NCBI GenBank assembly: GCA_001724265.1
Contig: MEDY01000349.1
Location: forward strand, 1 to 31,862
Length of the DNA stretch: 31,862 nt
Source of the DNA: Rhizaria sp. SCN 62-66
Lineage: Eukaryota; Rhizaria, unplaced
Reading direction: 5' to 3'
In this document: positions 1 to 10,554 of the stretch, one piece after another
Layout: the number at the start of each line of letters is the position of its first letter
How positions within the stretch are numbered: the first letter of the stretch is position 1
Made by a program: the position numbers and the translations under genes
The notes under the pieces: model-generated
The model's database searches: none
Told to the model about the DNA's origin: nothing
The model's input: the letters and a program-made list of their open reading frames with translations, nothing else

Positions 1-1
1 G

Positions 2-35
2 GCCAGAGCTGCGGCGGCGGGCGGGGACGCCGCGC

Positions 36-66
<31 letters not shown>

Positions 67-1438
67 GGCCGCGGTTGCCGGCGGGGGCGCCGCTGCGGCC
101 GCGGCCGCGATGGGCGCCGCCGACCTCGCCGGGCTGCTGCGGCCTTACTTTGAGGAGGCCGCGCCGCTGCATGCCACTGCGGCAGCCGCGGCGGCCGCGG
201 AGGCGGTAGCAGCGCGCGCGGCGATTACGGCTGCGAGCAGCAGCAACAGCAGTAGTTGCAGCAGCGTAGGAAGTAGTAGCAGTATCGCCAACAGCGTCGC
301 CGCTGCTGTCGGTGCCAGTGGAGAGCTTGGCAGAAGGAAGAAGACGGTTGCCCCTGCGCGCACGCTTGCTGCCGTCGTCGCTGCCGCCGCCGTCGCCGGC
401 GTCTCTGCGCCCGAGCTGTGCCACGGCGGCGAGCAGAAGGAGCAGCACCACGCGCGGTCACAGCAACAACAACAGCAGCAGCAGCGGCAGCTGCATCCGC
501 TGCTGCGCGGGCTGCCGCTGGGCCGCGCCTTCGAGCCAGTGCCCTCCGCGACGGCGATCAGTGTCGTCGCCGCGGCCGCCGCGGTTAGCACGCCCGCCTC
601 CGCCACCGGGACTGAGAGCGACGCCTCCGCTGCTGCCACTGGAGCTGCTGCGGCGAGCGCTGCCCCAGGCGCATCGACGGCTGACTCAACTTCCTCTACT
701 CCGCTTGCGCAGTCGCAACTGGCACAGTCGCTCTCGCATCCACACTCTGCCGTGGCCGCCACCGCGGCGACTCAGTCGTCGTCGTCGTCGTCGTCGTCGT
801 TGCCCGGCGGCCTGCGGGCGGTCGCCGCGCGCGCCGCGGCGTGGCTGTCGGACACGGGCGACGTGCAGAGCTTCTCCGTGCTCGCGTTGGCGCTGACGTC
901 CTGCTTCCCGCCGTCGCAGCTCTCGGAGCGCGAGGAGGACGCTGCGGCGGCCGCGCCCGGCGCGCGCGTGACGGCGACGTTCGACGTCAACGACCTGGTC
1001 GCGCGCCCGCTGCGCCGCCTCGCGCTGCACAGCTACCGCGAGCTGCTGCGCCGCCTGCGCCTCGACGTCGAGGCAGCGCGCGTGCTCAAGCTCAGTCGCA
1101 TCCCCGCGCTGGCCACGGAGCCGCTTAAGGGCACCGCCATGGCCGACGGAGGCGTTGCCGACCCGTCGCCGAGCGCGCCCGCCGCGCTGGCCGCGATCAA
1201 CAACGAGCCTGCGCCTGCCGCCGGCTCGGCGGGGCGACGCGGGCAGCCGCTGTGCGGCGTGTGCCGCGAGGGCGTGGCGGGGCTCTGGGTGTGGTGCCGC
1301 GGCTGCGGCCACGGCGGCCACCTCACGCACGTCATGGACTGGTTCCGCACAGGCGCGCAGCACTGCCCCGCCGGCTGCGGACACGCCTGCGTGGAGGACG
1401 ATACGCTTGCCACGGGCCCTCAGGACGACTGGGCGTGA
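2..1438 (+). CDS. WDR24-like GATOR2 (SEA complex) subunit, C-terminal part, 5' truncated by window edge
   Basis: The frame is open from the first bases of the window, so the N-terminal part (expected to hold the WD40 propeller) lies outside it. About 480 residues are visible. The first 240 or so are Ala/Ser/Gln low complexity. Near 841-1110 is a helical stretch ([16 protein letters not shown], then [12 protein letters not shown] and AARVLKLS) resembling the alpha-solenoid of WDR24/WDR59 proteins. At 1252-1395 is a cysteine/histidine domain: [22 protein letters not shown] and CPAGCGHAC. This matches the C-terminal RING-like zinc domain of GATOR2 subunits; the VWCxGC and CPAGCGHxC spelling favours WDR24 over WDR59. 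In animals and yeast GATOR2 acts at the lysosome or vacuole upstream of TORC1 amino-acid sensing; that role here is inferred from family. Stop is TGA. The assignment to WDR24 rather than WDR59 or Mios is from remembered family features, not a search. Confidence 0.75.
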
Positions 1439-1649
1439 GCCACAAAAATATTATTGTTACGTTTATTTCCATGATCTAACCAAAGCTTACAATATCTATT
1501 TAGAAGTATTAATAAAACACTATATTGATTGTCATTTCAATCTAGAACTATAAAATAAAGTGGTAGCGCCTCAATCTACTAATTTTGATATTCATATTGT
1601 CATATTGCACATTCACGGCGACGGTGACATTCTCATCCTCGAGCTAACA
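1439..1649. other. Short AT-rich spacer between convergent genes, with polyadenylation-type signals for both
   Basis: The 211 bp hold the 3' ends of both flanking genes. On the + strand AATAAA occurs at 1511-1516 and 1554-1559, after the WDR24-like TGA. On the - strand AATAAA lies at 1467-1462, about 180 bases past the stop of the helical-repeat gene. If these are used, the two transcripts overlap tail to tail. No ORF of interest is seen. Confidence 0.55.
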
Positions 1650-3002
1650 TCATCGCTCCTTAGGCTGCGGTACAGCATCATCATGTGTCAGGTCACCCAC
1701 AATATCCACCAGAAGCTGATCCAGTCGTATTGCTTCTTCCCTCTCATCAGTGCACGATTTCTGTTTCCGCCTTAGCTTCGACAGCGCGTCACGGCCACCC
1801 GCATCGAAGAAGGCTGCCAGGAACACATTGCGCGGCACGGCGCCCTCAACCAGCACCGCGGGGTCTGCGCTCGTGTCGCCAGCCTGAATCATAAGGCGCA
1901 CAGCCGTGTAGAGCCGTTCCAGCGAGGGTGCCATGGATATGGCGGCGGCGGCAGACAGCGTCTGCGCTAGGTAGAGGAGCGCGCCAGATTCGAGCAGCGC
2001 ATGCGCCACATCCGCCACGTTGCCACCTTTGTCTGTCGGAGCCGCAGCAAGCGCATCGCGCATCAGAGAAGACAGCATTACTGCTACCCTCCACTCAGGC
2101 CTCCGCATATCACCAGTGTGTGGGGGCACGGCCACGCGCGGGATGAGCGTTTGCAGCGCTTCCGAAGCGAACACGCGCGCCGCCATCTCGGGGCCCTTGG
2201 CCTGCAAGTTGGCCAGCGTCCGTATCAACTTTGTCAACTCAGAGAACTCATCGGGTTCAAGAGACATGGCAAGCCGCTGCAGATGCAAGAGCGCGGGCGG
2301 CGTGAAAATGCGCGCAGATACGTCACCGTCGCCGGTCACCGCGGCGACCTGGCGGACAAGGTCCAGCGCGTGACTGCGCATGAAGATGGTTCCTCCAACA
2401 AGCGAGACAATGTCGATGCCACCAGAGACCAGAGCTTCAAAGCGCACACCCTCGCTTTCTTCACGGAAAATGGCCGCTAGCATGCTGACTGCGGAGGTAT
2501 ACGCATCAGCCAACATAGGATTTCCATGAAAGTTTTGTAACGCGAAAAAAAGCAGCGGTAAGATTGGCTCTGTGACACGAAAAGGCAGCGGTGGATCCGC
2601 CGCGTCAAGTAAAAAGGACATCGTATGCAAGAGGGCTATGGGCACAGCGGCACCTACAATGACGGCGCGCTCGAACATCTGGGCCCCGTAGCGAAACACG
2701 GTTGCGAACACGCCGCGCTCGATTAGCGAGTCGATAACGTGGCGCCCTTCGCAGGCGAGGCGGCCCAGCGTCAAAAGCGCGCTACTGACAATCTCTTCGT
2801 TGTCACCATCTTGGTTCAGCATGCGGCAAAGCTTCTCCGACGCGCCGCACTGAAGCAGCGCTGTACAGCCTTCGGAGACAATTGCAACGTTGTAGAACAA
2901 CATAAGAGTCTCGTTTTTGCGTTCGAGCTCAAGCGAGTCTGCACAGTATTCAAGCGATTGCAAAAGCCAATCAAACAAGCTAAGTTCGAGACACGTTTCC
3001 AT
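1650..3002 (-). CDS. Armadillo/HEAT-like helical-repeat protein
   Basis: From the first in-frame ATG (3002) the frame encodes 450 residues and ends in TGA. The protein is almost entirely amphipathic helices with armadillo-type spacing, for example NVAIVSEGCTALLQCGASEK, VSSALLTLGRLACEGRHVID and IRTLANLQAKGPEMAARVF. There is no signal peptide or obvious membrane span. The C-terminus is charged (KLRRKQKS and an acidic end). Armadillo proteins are usually protein-interaction scaffolds; I do not recognise the subfamily and assign no function. The start is uncertain. In the same frame, immediately upstream, an ATG at 3080 opens a 19-codon stretch (MSLTPKPTGVVRLNAFIRR) separated from this ORF only by one TAG at 3021-3023. 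The true product may therefore be about 476 residues (see findings). Unlike its neighbours it has little low-complexity sequence. Confidence 0.7.
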   Translation of the reverse strand: METCLELSLFDWLLQSLEYCADSLELERKNETLMLFYNVAIVSEGCTALLQCGASEKLCRMLNQDGDNEEIVSSALLTLGRLACEGRHVIDSLIERGVFATVFRYGAQMFERAVIVGAAVPIALLHTMSFLLDAADPPLPFRVTEPILPLLFFALQNFHGNPMLADAYTSAVSMLAAIFREESEGVRFEALVSGGIDIVSLVGGTIFMRSHALDLVRQVAAVTGDGDVSARIFTPPALLHLQRLAMSLEPDEFSELTKLIRTLANLQAKGPEMAARVFASEALQTLIPRVAVPPHTGDMRRPEWRVAVMLSSLMRDALAAAPTDKGGNVADVAHALLESGALLYLAQTLSAAAAISMAPSLERLYTAVRLMIQAGDTSADPAVLVEGAVPRNVFLAAFFDAGGRDALSKLRRKQKSCTDEREEAIRLDQLLVDIVGDLTHDDAVPQPKER

Positions 3003-3080
3003 AAAGGGCTTCACATTCGACTAACGACGAATGAACGCATTGAGACGCACAACTCCGGTGGGCTTTGGTGTGAGTGACAT

Positions 3081-3775
3081 TAAGTCAGCGAGCGCCCCAT
3101 GGAACTAGACGTCAGAAAACCAGGATGTTATTCGTGAATCAGCGTATTTGACACAGTAGTTGCTCATATATCCCTTTGTAGAAGCTTCAAAGAACATAGC
3201 ACAGAGGGATGCGAGGTTAACAGTGTATACAGGGAGAGACAAACAAAAAGTGGGCGGGGCAGAGTTAGCGTAAGACATGGAAATGGAGAGAGAACGAGTT
3301 TGTACAGCGTAATAGCAAACCCATAAAAGACGTGACATCAATAAAGTACATAAGAATAGCCATTTGTCAAGATTCTTTTTGTTAAATTGCTGTTTTCGTA
3401 ATGTTGACATGATATGTCGGCATCAATTTGTGTTTCATGAGGTGGGTGGTGGGTGTTCGTTGACATAGTCTAAAAACAGCATATATCTTTGACATTTGAT
3501 CGTTAAACCAATTGATATAACAGTATATGTCTGTTACACATGTAGTATAAACGAATACTTAATTATATCTCTTAGAGTTGCGATTTAACGCTGTTATCAT
3601 TGACACGAGATTTGACTTGTGGTTGTCGCAACTGTCACACGTAGCTAGGCAGCTTGTGAACAGTGAGCCGTTGTCAACACCGAGACTGAGTTTTGAAATA
3701 AATTTGTATGAAATGATATCAAGATATGATAAAACTGCCCGCACAATCATCAACATATCGATAGTTCCAGCTGCA
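3081..3775. other. AT-rich intergenic spacer, 5' flank of the helical-repeat gene and 3' flank of the BRCT gene
   Basis: About 700 bp with much lower GC than the flanking genes. It must hold the promoter of the helical-repeat gene and the 3' UTR of the zinc-finger/BRCT gene, both on the - strand. Short ORFs exist on both strands but lack the GC-rich codon bias of the real genes and show no recognisable domain. No RNA gene or repeat was recognised. Confidence 0.5.
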
Positions 3776-6772
3776 TTACACCGGCAGGTAGGTCCCCACA
3801 GCCTGCGCCACGTGGTGGATGGCGCATGCGTAGAGCCACGAGAAGTTGGCCAGCGGCACGTCGGTCAGCTGCGTGCTGTCCAGGTTCTGCACAGGCGCCT
3901 TAGCCAGCACGTCCTCGAGGCAGGCGTGCGCACCCGCCATCGTCGACGCCAGCAGCAGCAGCCCGCCGCCGCCGCCGCCGCCGCCACCGCTGGACTCGGC
4001 AGCCGACAGCGACTCTAGCATGGGCAGCGAGCCGAGGCTGCCGAAGTTGCCGCTGCTGTTGCCGTTGCTGTTGAGGATCTCGAGCGGGAGCTCCGCGTCG
4101 GTGGCGCAGCGCGCGCCGGCCGCGCGGGCCAGCGCCTCGGCGACCTCGCGCGACAGCGCCGCCGCGGCGGGGCCCGCGGCCGGGGCGCCCAACGCGGCCG
4201 CGCGCGCGTCGTCGGCGACGAAGAGCACGCAGCCGAGCAGCGGCCCGCCGAGGTTCAGCGCGGTCGCGCTCAGGTGCACGGGACACGGACCCGAGGCCGC
4301 CGCCAGCGCCGCCCGCAGCGCAGGCAGCCGCAGCACCGCGGCCAGCAGTCTGCTGCCGGCGTTGCTGTTGCCGTTGTCCGCGCCGGCAGCGGCGTCGTTG
4401 TTGCTGTCGTCGTTCATGGCGGCGAGGACCGAGGCCGTCAGCACCGCGGGCGCGCCGCCCTCACGGTCAGTCTCGTGGTCGGCCTGCATCGAGGCTCCCG
4501 GACTGAGACTCTGCCCGTAGCCCTGGCCGTGGCCGTCAGCGGACTGCTGCTGCTGCTGTTGTTGCTGTAGGTGCGGCGGCGAGAAGGCGGCCAGCGCGCG
4601 GCGCAGTGAGAGACCGCGCGGCAGCGCGCCTGCGGCGACCGCGGCGGCGGCGTCCCTGCGCGCGGCGCGCACGAGCGCGGCGGCGCGGGCCTGCGGCGCC
4701 TCGAAGCCGGCCTCGTCGAGCCACGCTCCCGCGCGCAGCGACTGCAGCAGCCAGCCCGAGGACACGACGAAGGCGCCGCGCGCGATGCCGAAGATGACCT
4801 TGAGCGTGTACTTCGGGTCGTCCGTCAGCAGGTGTGTGTGCGGGGTCGCGGGACACGCGCGTTGGCGACCGAGGCTATTGCTGCCGCTGCCAGAGCCAGT
4901 GCCAGTGCCCGGGGGGTCGGGCTCGATGTAGGTGACGGAGGCGGGGAGCGTGACGGCGGCACGCGCGGCCCGCAGCGCGGCCTCGGACTGCGCGTGCACC
5001 GACGATGTCATGATCACGAACGGGAACGGTGGCTCGGGCATCACGATCAGCCCGTTGGCGTCCGTGACTGGGCCAGCGCCGGCCGCAGCGGCGGCGTCGC
5101 CGGCGGCGTCGGCGGGTGGAGACCCGGCAACGGGGGGCGTGGTGACGGGGCCGGCCAGAGACGCGGCGCTCACCGTCACGGGCGCGGGCGCAGACACGGC
5201 GACGACGGTGGCGGGCTCAGAGCTCGCAGTCGCGGGGGCAGCGGTCTCTACCGCAGTCTCAGCCGCGGCCGTAGCCGCAGTCTCAGCCGCGGTCTCCGCC
5301 GCGGTCTCGGTCTTGGTCGCGGCGGCGTCTTCGCTGCCTGCGCCGGCGCCGGTGCTGTTGCTGGTGCTGCTGGTGCTGCTGGTGCGGGAGACAATGGGCT
5401 TGCCGCCGCTGGGCTTCGACTCGGGCTGAGACTCTGACTGCAACTCTGACCCCGACTCGGACTTCGCGGCAGCAGCAGCAGTAGCAGCAGCAGCAGTGTC
5501 AGCAAACTCAGTCTTGCTCGCAGCGGAAGCCTTGTCGTTGTCCTTGCTATCCTTCGCATCCTTGGCAGTGTCTTTCTCTAACGAGTCAGCACTGGCTTTG
5601 CTCTTGGCATCACCGTCAGCGGCCTCGTCTGAAACAACGACAATAGCGTCGTCGTCGTCATCATCATCATCAGCATTCTTGCTGCCCGCAGCATCGGCGG
5701 CGGCGGCGGCGGCGGCGCTGGTCTTGCGCGCGCCGCACGCGCTGCAGCGCTGACGCTGCGGCTTGTTCAGCAGCGTGCAGGTCCCGCATACCCACTCCGC
5801 CGCACCAGCAGCAACAGCAGCCGCAGCAGCAGCTCCAGTCGAGGCGGGGCTGCCGGCGCCCGCGGTCCGGCTGACGCTCTTGCCGCCCGTGGGCGTGCTC
5901 GCGCCGCTGTTGGCCGCGCTGCCGGCGGGGCGCGCGCGCTTGGAGACGGGGGCGACTGGCTTCAAGTCGTCATCAGTGGCGGACGCAGCAGCAGCAGCAG
6001 CGGCGGCGGCGGCGACAGAGGTGTCGGACGAGTCAGTCCCAGTTGTCGCGGCGCCAGAATCGGAGTCCGCAGCAGCAGCGCTGGCGGCGTTGGCGTTGGG
6101 CGAGAGGGACCGCTTGCCGCGGCGGCCACCGTCGGAGCCGCCGCGGATCCGGACACGGCCGCTCGGGGTCACCTCAGCGGCAACCTCAGGGGCAGTCTGA
6201 GCGGCAGCCTCAGCAGCTGCCTCGGCGGCCTTGGCGGCAAGCGCGGCGTCCGTATCGGTTATGGCCTGCGCGTCGACCGACAGGGGCTCCAGCGCGGGCA
6301 GCGACTGCGGCGGCTGCAGCGACTGCGAGTCCAGGAGCTCCAGCGGCTGCTGCTCCGGCGACAGCGACTGCTGCGAGGGCAGGGTTGGCGGCGGCACGGA
6401 GCCGAAGTCGGTGTCCGGCGCGAAAGCCACCGAGCGGCCCGAGCCGCGGCTGGACGCGCCGGGCGCGCGCAGGTTGCCGGCGAGGTTGGCGGTGCCGGCT
6501 AGCGCTGACGCGGCTGCGGGCGCGGATACAGCCGCAGGAGCGCGAGAGCTTGCGTTTGCATTGCTGCCGTCAGCGTTGGGGTCGGCGTCCGTCATGGGGA
6601 CGGCGCTCGCGCTCGCGCTGCTGCTGCTGCTGCTGCTGCTGTTGTCACTGGCGCCACTGCCACTGGTCTCGATGGTGCCAGAGGTGTCGATGGTATCGAT
6701 GGCTTCAATAGTGTCTACGCTGTTGCTGACGTCGACGACGTCGTCAGCGGCGTCCTGCATCTTCGTCGCGGG

Positions 6773-6807
<35 letters not shown>

Positions 6808-7298
6808 CGTCTTTGCTATCGCTCTTGGCCGTGCTCTTGGTCGTCTTCGCAGCCGCCTTGGTCTCAGCCTTCTTGCCCTTGGCCTTGTTTGGAGACGCGG
6901 ACGCAGACGCAGTCTTACTGTTCTTGCTCTTCTTATCGTTCTCGTTGGAGTCATCATCGCTCTCGTTGTCGCTGACGAGCACGACCTCGTCCGCGTCAGC
7001 GTCAGCGCTGCCACTGCCACTGCGAGGCGCAGCTGCGGCCACGGGCGGAGTCGCAGCCGGGGCCACGGGTTGCGCGCCCGCGAGCGAGGAACCGCAGACA
7101 GGGCAGCAGCGCGCGCGCGCCGCGCACGAGAGCGTGCACGTGGGACACGAGACCTGCGCGGGGACACGCGACTGCGACTGCTTGGCGGGCTGAGGCTTGG
7201 GCTTGGGCTTGGCGCTGCCCGTGTCAGCGCTGCTCGTGTCAGCCTCCGTCGCTGTCTTGGTAGCCTTCGCCGGAGTTTCAACAGCAGCAGCAGCAGCT

Positions 7299-7334
<36 letters not shown>

Positions 7335-8548
7335 GCGGCAGCAGCTTCAGCCTCAGCCTCAGACTTGGCCTTAGCCTCAGCAGCAGCCTTGGCCTTCGCA
7401 GCCCTGGCCGCCGCCTCCGCCTGCTTCTTGGCCTTGGCCTCCACCTCCGCCTCGGCCTTAGCTTTTGCCTTGGCCTCGACCTCAGCAGTCTTCTGCGCCT
7501 TGGCAGCGGCGGCAGCGGCAGCAGCGGCCTCGGCAGCCTTGACCTTATCTTCAGCCCCAGTCGCTCCCACCTTGCCAGCCTTGCCTTTGCCCTTGCTCTT
7601 CCCAGCCTTGTCTTCGGCCTCAGCATCTGCCTCCGCCTCCGAGTCCGAGTCCGCCTCGAGCTCCACGACGGGCGGCGGCGGCGGGCGCGGCCGCGCGCAC
7701 ATGGCGCACAGTTGCGCGCGCGCCGCGTTGGTGAAGGTGCACCCATGGCAGCTCCACGTCGCCGACAGCAGTGCGTCCGCCGCGGACTTGCCCGGGGCCG
7801 CACCAGAGCCAGAGCCAGAGCCAGAGCCAGGGCTAGCAGCAGGCGAGGCTGATGCGCTAGAGCCGGCACGGGCACCGCTCTTGCCCTTGGTCTTGGTCGG
7901 CGTAGCGGCGGTCGCAGGAACAGCACCAGCAGCAGTGGTGCCTGGCTTCGTGGCAGCAGCCTTGCCCTTGCCCTTGGCCTTCGAGTCTTTGCCCTGATCG
8001 TCATCGTCGCTGTCATCGACCATCACGAGTCCACCGTCGTCATCGTCGTCATCATCGGCGTCTTTGGCGGGGCTGCCTTTGCCTTTGCTCTTGCTCTTGC
8101 TCTTGGCATCGTTGGCCTTACTCTGCGCCCTCGCCTGCGGCTGAGCCTGGCGCTGAGCCTCATTCTGCGTCACTGGCGTCCCTGTCGCAGCCTCCGCCTC
8201 GGCCTCGGCCTCGGTTTGCGGCGTGAAGTAGGGGCTGAGGCGCGGCTGGCGCGGCGCGTCGCAGACCTGGCAGCGCGACACTGCGCGCGCGTTGTGCATC
8301 GTGCACTGGTGGCACGCCCACACCTGTGCAGCAGCCTTGCCGGCCACCGCGGCGGCGGCGCCGCGGCCGCCAGTCGACTCAGTCATTGCAGACGATGACG
8401 ATGATGAGGAAGACGCTGAAGAGGCCGAGCGAACCGGGGGCCGCGCGGGGCCGACCGCAGGGGCGGAGGAGTCCGCGGAGGCGGCTAAACCAGGCTGGGC
8501 AGCTGGAGCCGTAGCAGCAACAACACGATTAGGCGTGCGGGGGGGCAT
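3776..8548 (-). CDS. Four RanBP2-type zinc fingers plus C-terminal microcephalin-like tandem BRCT protein
   Basis: Single uninterrupted frame of 1590 residues, ATG at 8548, TAA stop. Four W-x-C-x2-C-x10-C-x2-C fingers lie at roughly 77-96, 265-284, 467-486 and 920-939; the third has Val in place of Trp. Finger 2 carries the Thr-Phe pair (CTFTN) typical of ubiquitin-binding NZF fingers. Each finger is followed by a hydrophobic-acidic stretch resembling a SUMO-interacting motif: LVMVDDSDDDD, VVELEADSDSE, VVLVSDNESDDD and IVVVSDEAADGD. Between them lie Lys/Ala/Glu-rich and poly-Ala linkers, probably disordered or helical. From about 1177 is a BRCT repeat (FVIMTSSV, THLLTDDPKYTLKVIFGIARG, SSGWLLQSLRAGAWL), close in wording to the C-terminal BRCT pair of microcephalin (MCPH1). 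A second, looser BRCT ends in FSWLYACAIHHV and is interrupted by Gly/Ser/Asn inserts. MCPH1 pairs read phosphorylated histone H2A variants at DNA breaks; a nuclear chromatin or damage role is inferred. Poly-Gln and poly-Gly runs are also present. Confidence 0.8.
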
Positions 8549-9878
8549 GCGACTTGTTGTGGAAGACGAAAGAAGTCTTGGTCAATATCAACAGAAGAAC
8601 CGCGTTTCCTAGAAAAACGAGACGCTGTGCAAAAGAACAAGACAGTGTTGCCAATGAGCGTGTTGAGTATGCGGAAGAGTCGAGTCAAGATTGTGCGGCT
8701 GACGAGTGAGTGGGCAGAGTTTGATGATGCTTCCTGGTGCCCGCCATTTAGCGTTGATTTCCCCAAGGTTCAAAGAGTGGCAATCAACGCAAATAGACAT
8801 CATAACAGCATAGTTGCGCATATCACAGCAGATACTAATTGGTAATTATAACTGATTCTCCTATGAGTCCGAAATAACAACATTGTGAGAGAGAACATTA
8901 TGTTGCAGCAAGTCTAGCTTCGAAGTGAAGCTCCAGAGTGGAGAAAATGAGTAGCAAGGACCCAAGAAAAGCACCAGGCGCACATCACTAAAAGAAACAA
9001 ATAGTATACTCTACTTGGAAATCCTAAACAATTGTCAAAATTACACTTTACGATAATCGTATAGCGCACTAACCTGCTTTCACCCTGGTTAGGGAAGGCG
9101 CGTACGAAGGCCCGCCACTGGTGACAAAAACCCGTATGTGGTCGATCTGCTCGTCAAACAAAATCTGGGCTGACTAGTCAGGATCGAAAAATGACCGTGA
9201 GTGACGGCGTGTTAAGGCAGAAAACCCACCGTTCGAACACGATTGCGGGCGACAAACCGAGCAGCAACGCATACTTGTTAGACTGGGCGGGATTGCGTCA
9301 ATTGAAAATACTAGCGCGTTATTTTAATTTGATTCGACTCAAGCGTTAGCCTGTACGCACGATTGCGGGCCTCCTTCGCGACCTCCCATCTGCGAGACAA
9401 AGGGCGCCGTGGGAAGATATGTTCTGCCTTCTGTGGGATGCATACGGGCGTTGCCCGCTGTTAATTTTGAACAATGAGTTTATTCGGCGCGTTATTATCC
9501 TGGCAAAAATCGCTATCTCCATTGAACTTGATTCCCGGAGCGTAGATTGTCTCTGCCATAGTCATTCAGTGACGTCCAAACGCGCTGCTTCCGTCTTCCG
9601 AGACGCGTCTGCATGCCTTATATCACCCCTGACTCACCATACTGCTCGTCATGTTCTCTCCCTTTGCTACTGGCCTTAATCAAAACTCTTATCACACTCA
9701 CTCTCACCTAGCGCTCGTCTCGCAAGACACCCCCTTCGTAACCATCACTTCCAAGTGCGAGCTTCCCTCCCTTTCCCCACGCCATCCCCGTCGTCGCCGC
9801 CGCCGCATCGCGCCGTCTTCTTGCCGCGCATCCGCGCCCGCGCCGACCGTTTCTAAATTTTATTTTCCGTGTCGCGCC
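8549..9878. promoter_or_regulatory. Divergent intergenic region between the BRCT gene and the CCCH gene
   Basis: About 1.3 kb of lower-GC sequence between two genes transcribed away from each other, so it should contain both promoters. Two notable elements are seen: a perfect 12-bp palindrome CTGACTAGTCAG at 9170-9181 and a 13-bp direct repeat CACGATTGCGGGC at 9238-9250 and 9358-9370, exactly 120 bp apart. The section from 9651 to 9878 is open in the CCCH frame from an ATG at 9651. Its composition (Arg-rich, with a TAAATTTTATTTTCC tract just before 9879) looks more like 5' UTR, so the downstream ATG was preferred. No TATA-box was identified with confidence. Confidence 0.5.
9238..9370 (+). repeat. 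13-bp direct repeat pair in the putative promoter
   Basis: CACGATTGCGGGC occurs at 9238-9250 and again at 9358-9370 with unrelated flanking sequence. Two identical GC-rich boxes in an otherwise mixed-composition upstream region suggest a transcription-factor site, but no known factor was matched. Confidence 0.6.
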
Positions 9879-10273
9879 ATGTTTCACCCCGCTCCGGGCG
9901 CCGCGCCCGCGCCCGCGTCCGCGTCCGCGTCTTCACCGTCGCCAGCCGCTCCGGGCTCTGCTTCCACCAGTACCACCAATAACAACAATAACAACGCTAT
10001 GAATGCGAACAACAACACCGGCAACGCACCCGCAGGCCCCGGTGCGTCCTCGTTTTTCTCCCTGCCTGGCGGTAGCGCCGGCGCTGACGCGGAGCACTTC
10101 CAGTCGCAGATGCTGCTTCCGCTCGCGCTCTCGCTCGACGCGCCCTTCGGCATCGGCCTCGGCGGCCCCAGCAGCGGCGGCGGCGTCGACAGCGGCAGCA
10201 ACTACATCTCCGCGCCCTGGCCGCGCTTCACCGACCTGACCCCCTCCGAGAGCCCCACGCACGCAGGCAGCGG

Positions 10274-10309
<36 letters not shown>

Positions 10310-10447
10310 TAACAGTCACGGTATGAACATGAATAGTGCCGGCAGCGCGGGCGTCTCAATGGGCGCGATGGGCGGTATCAATCTGCACAGCATGAGCGTT
10401 AGCTCCACCGCGCAGGCGCACGCGCAGCTGCAGACCCAACACCAGAT

Positions 10448-10488
<41 letters not shown>

Positions 10489-10517
10489 TGCAGCAGCAGA
10501 TGCAGATGCAGCGAGGC

Positions 10518-10554
<37 letters not shown>

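Noticed and set aside
3105-3410. 101-codon - strand open frame upstream of the helical-repeat gene
   Set aside because: AT-rich codon use unlike the real genes, starts and ends in spacer, and has no recognisable domain; possible 5' leader sequence only.
6231-7997. Long + strand Ala/Ser-rich open frames opposite the BRCT gene
   Set aside because: Mirror translations of Ala/Ser/Glu repeats on the - strand; the zinc-finger and BRCT motifs fix the true strand.
9225-9250. GTTCGAAC resembling a tRNA T-loop
   Set aside because: The flanking five-base arms do not pair and no anticodon or acceptor arm could be built around it.
9651-9878. Upstream ATG at 9651 as the CCCH start
   Set aside because: The added 76 residues are encoded by mixed-composition sequence with a T/A-rich stretch and an Arg run; the ATG at 9879 begins the typical Ala/Pro/Ser coding bias. 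Not fully excluded.
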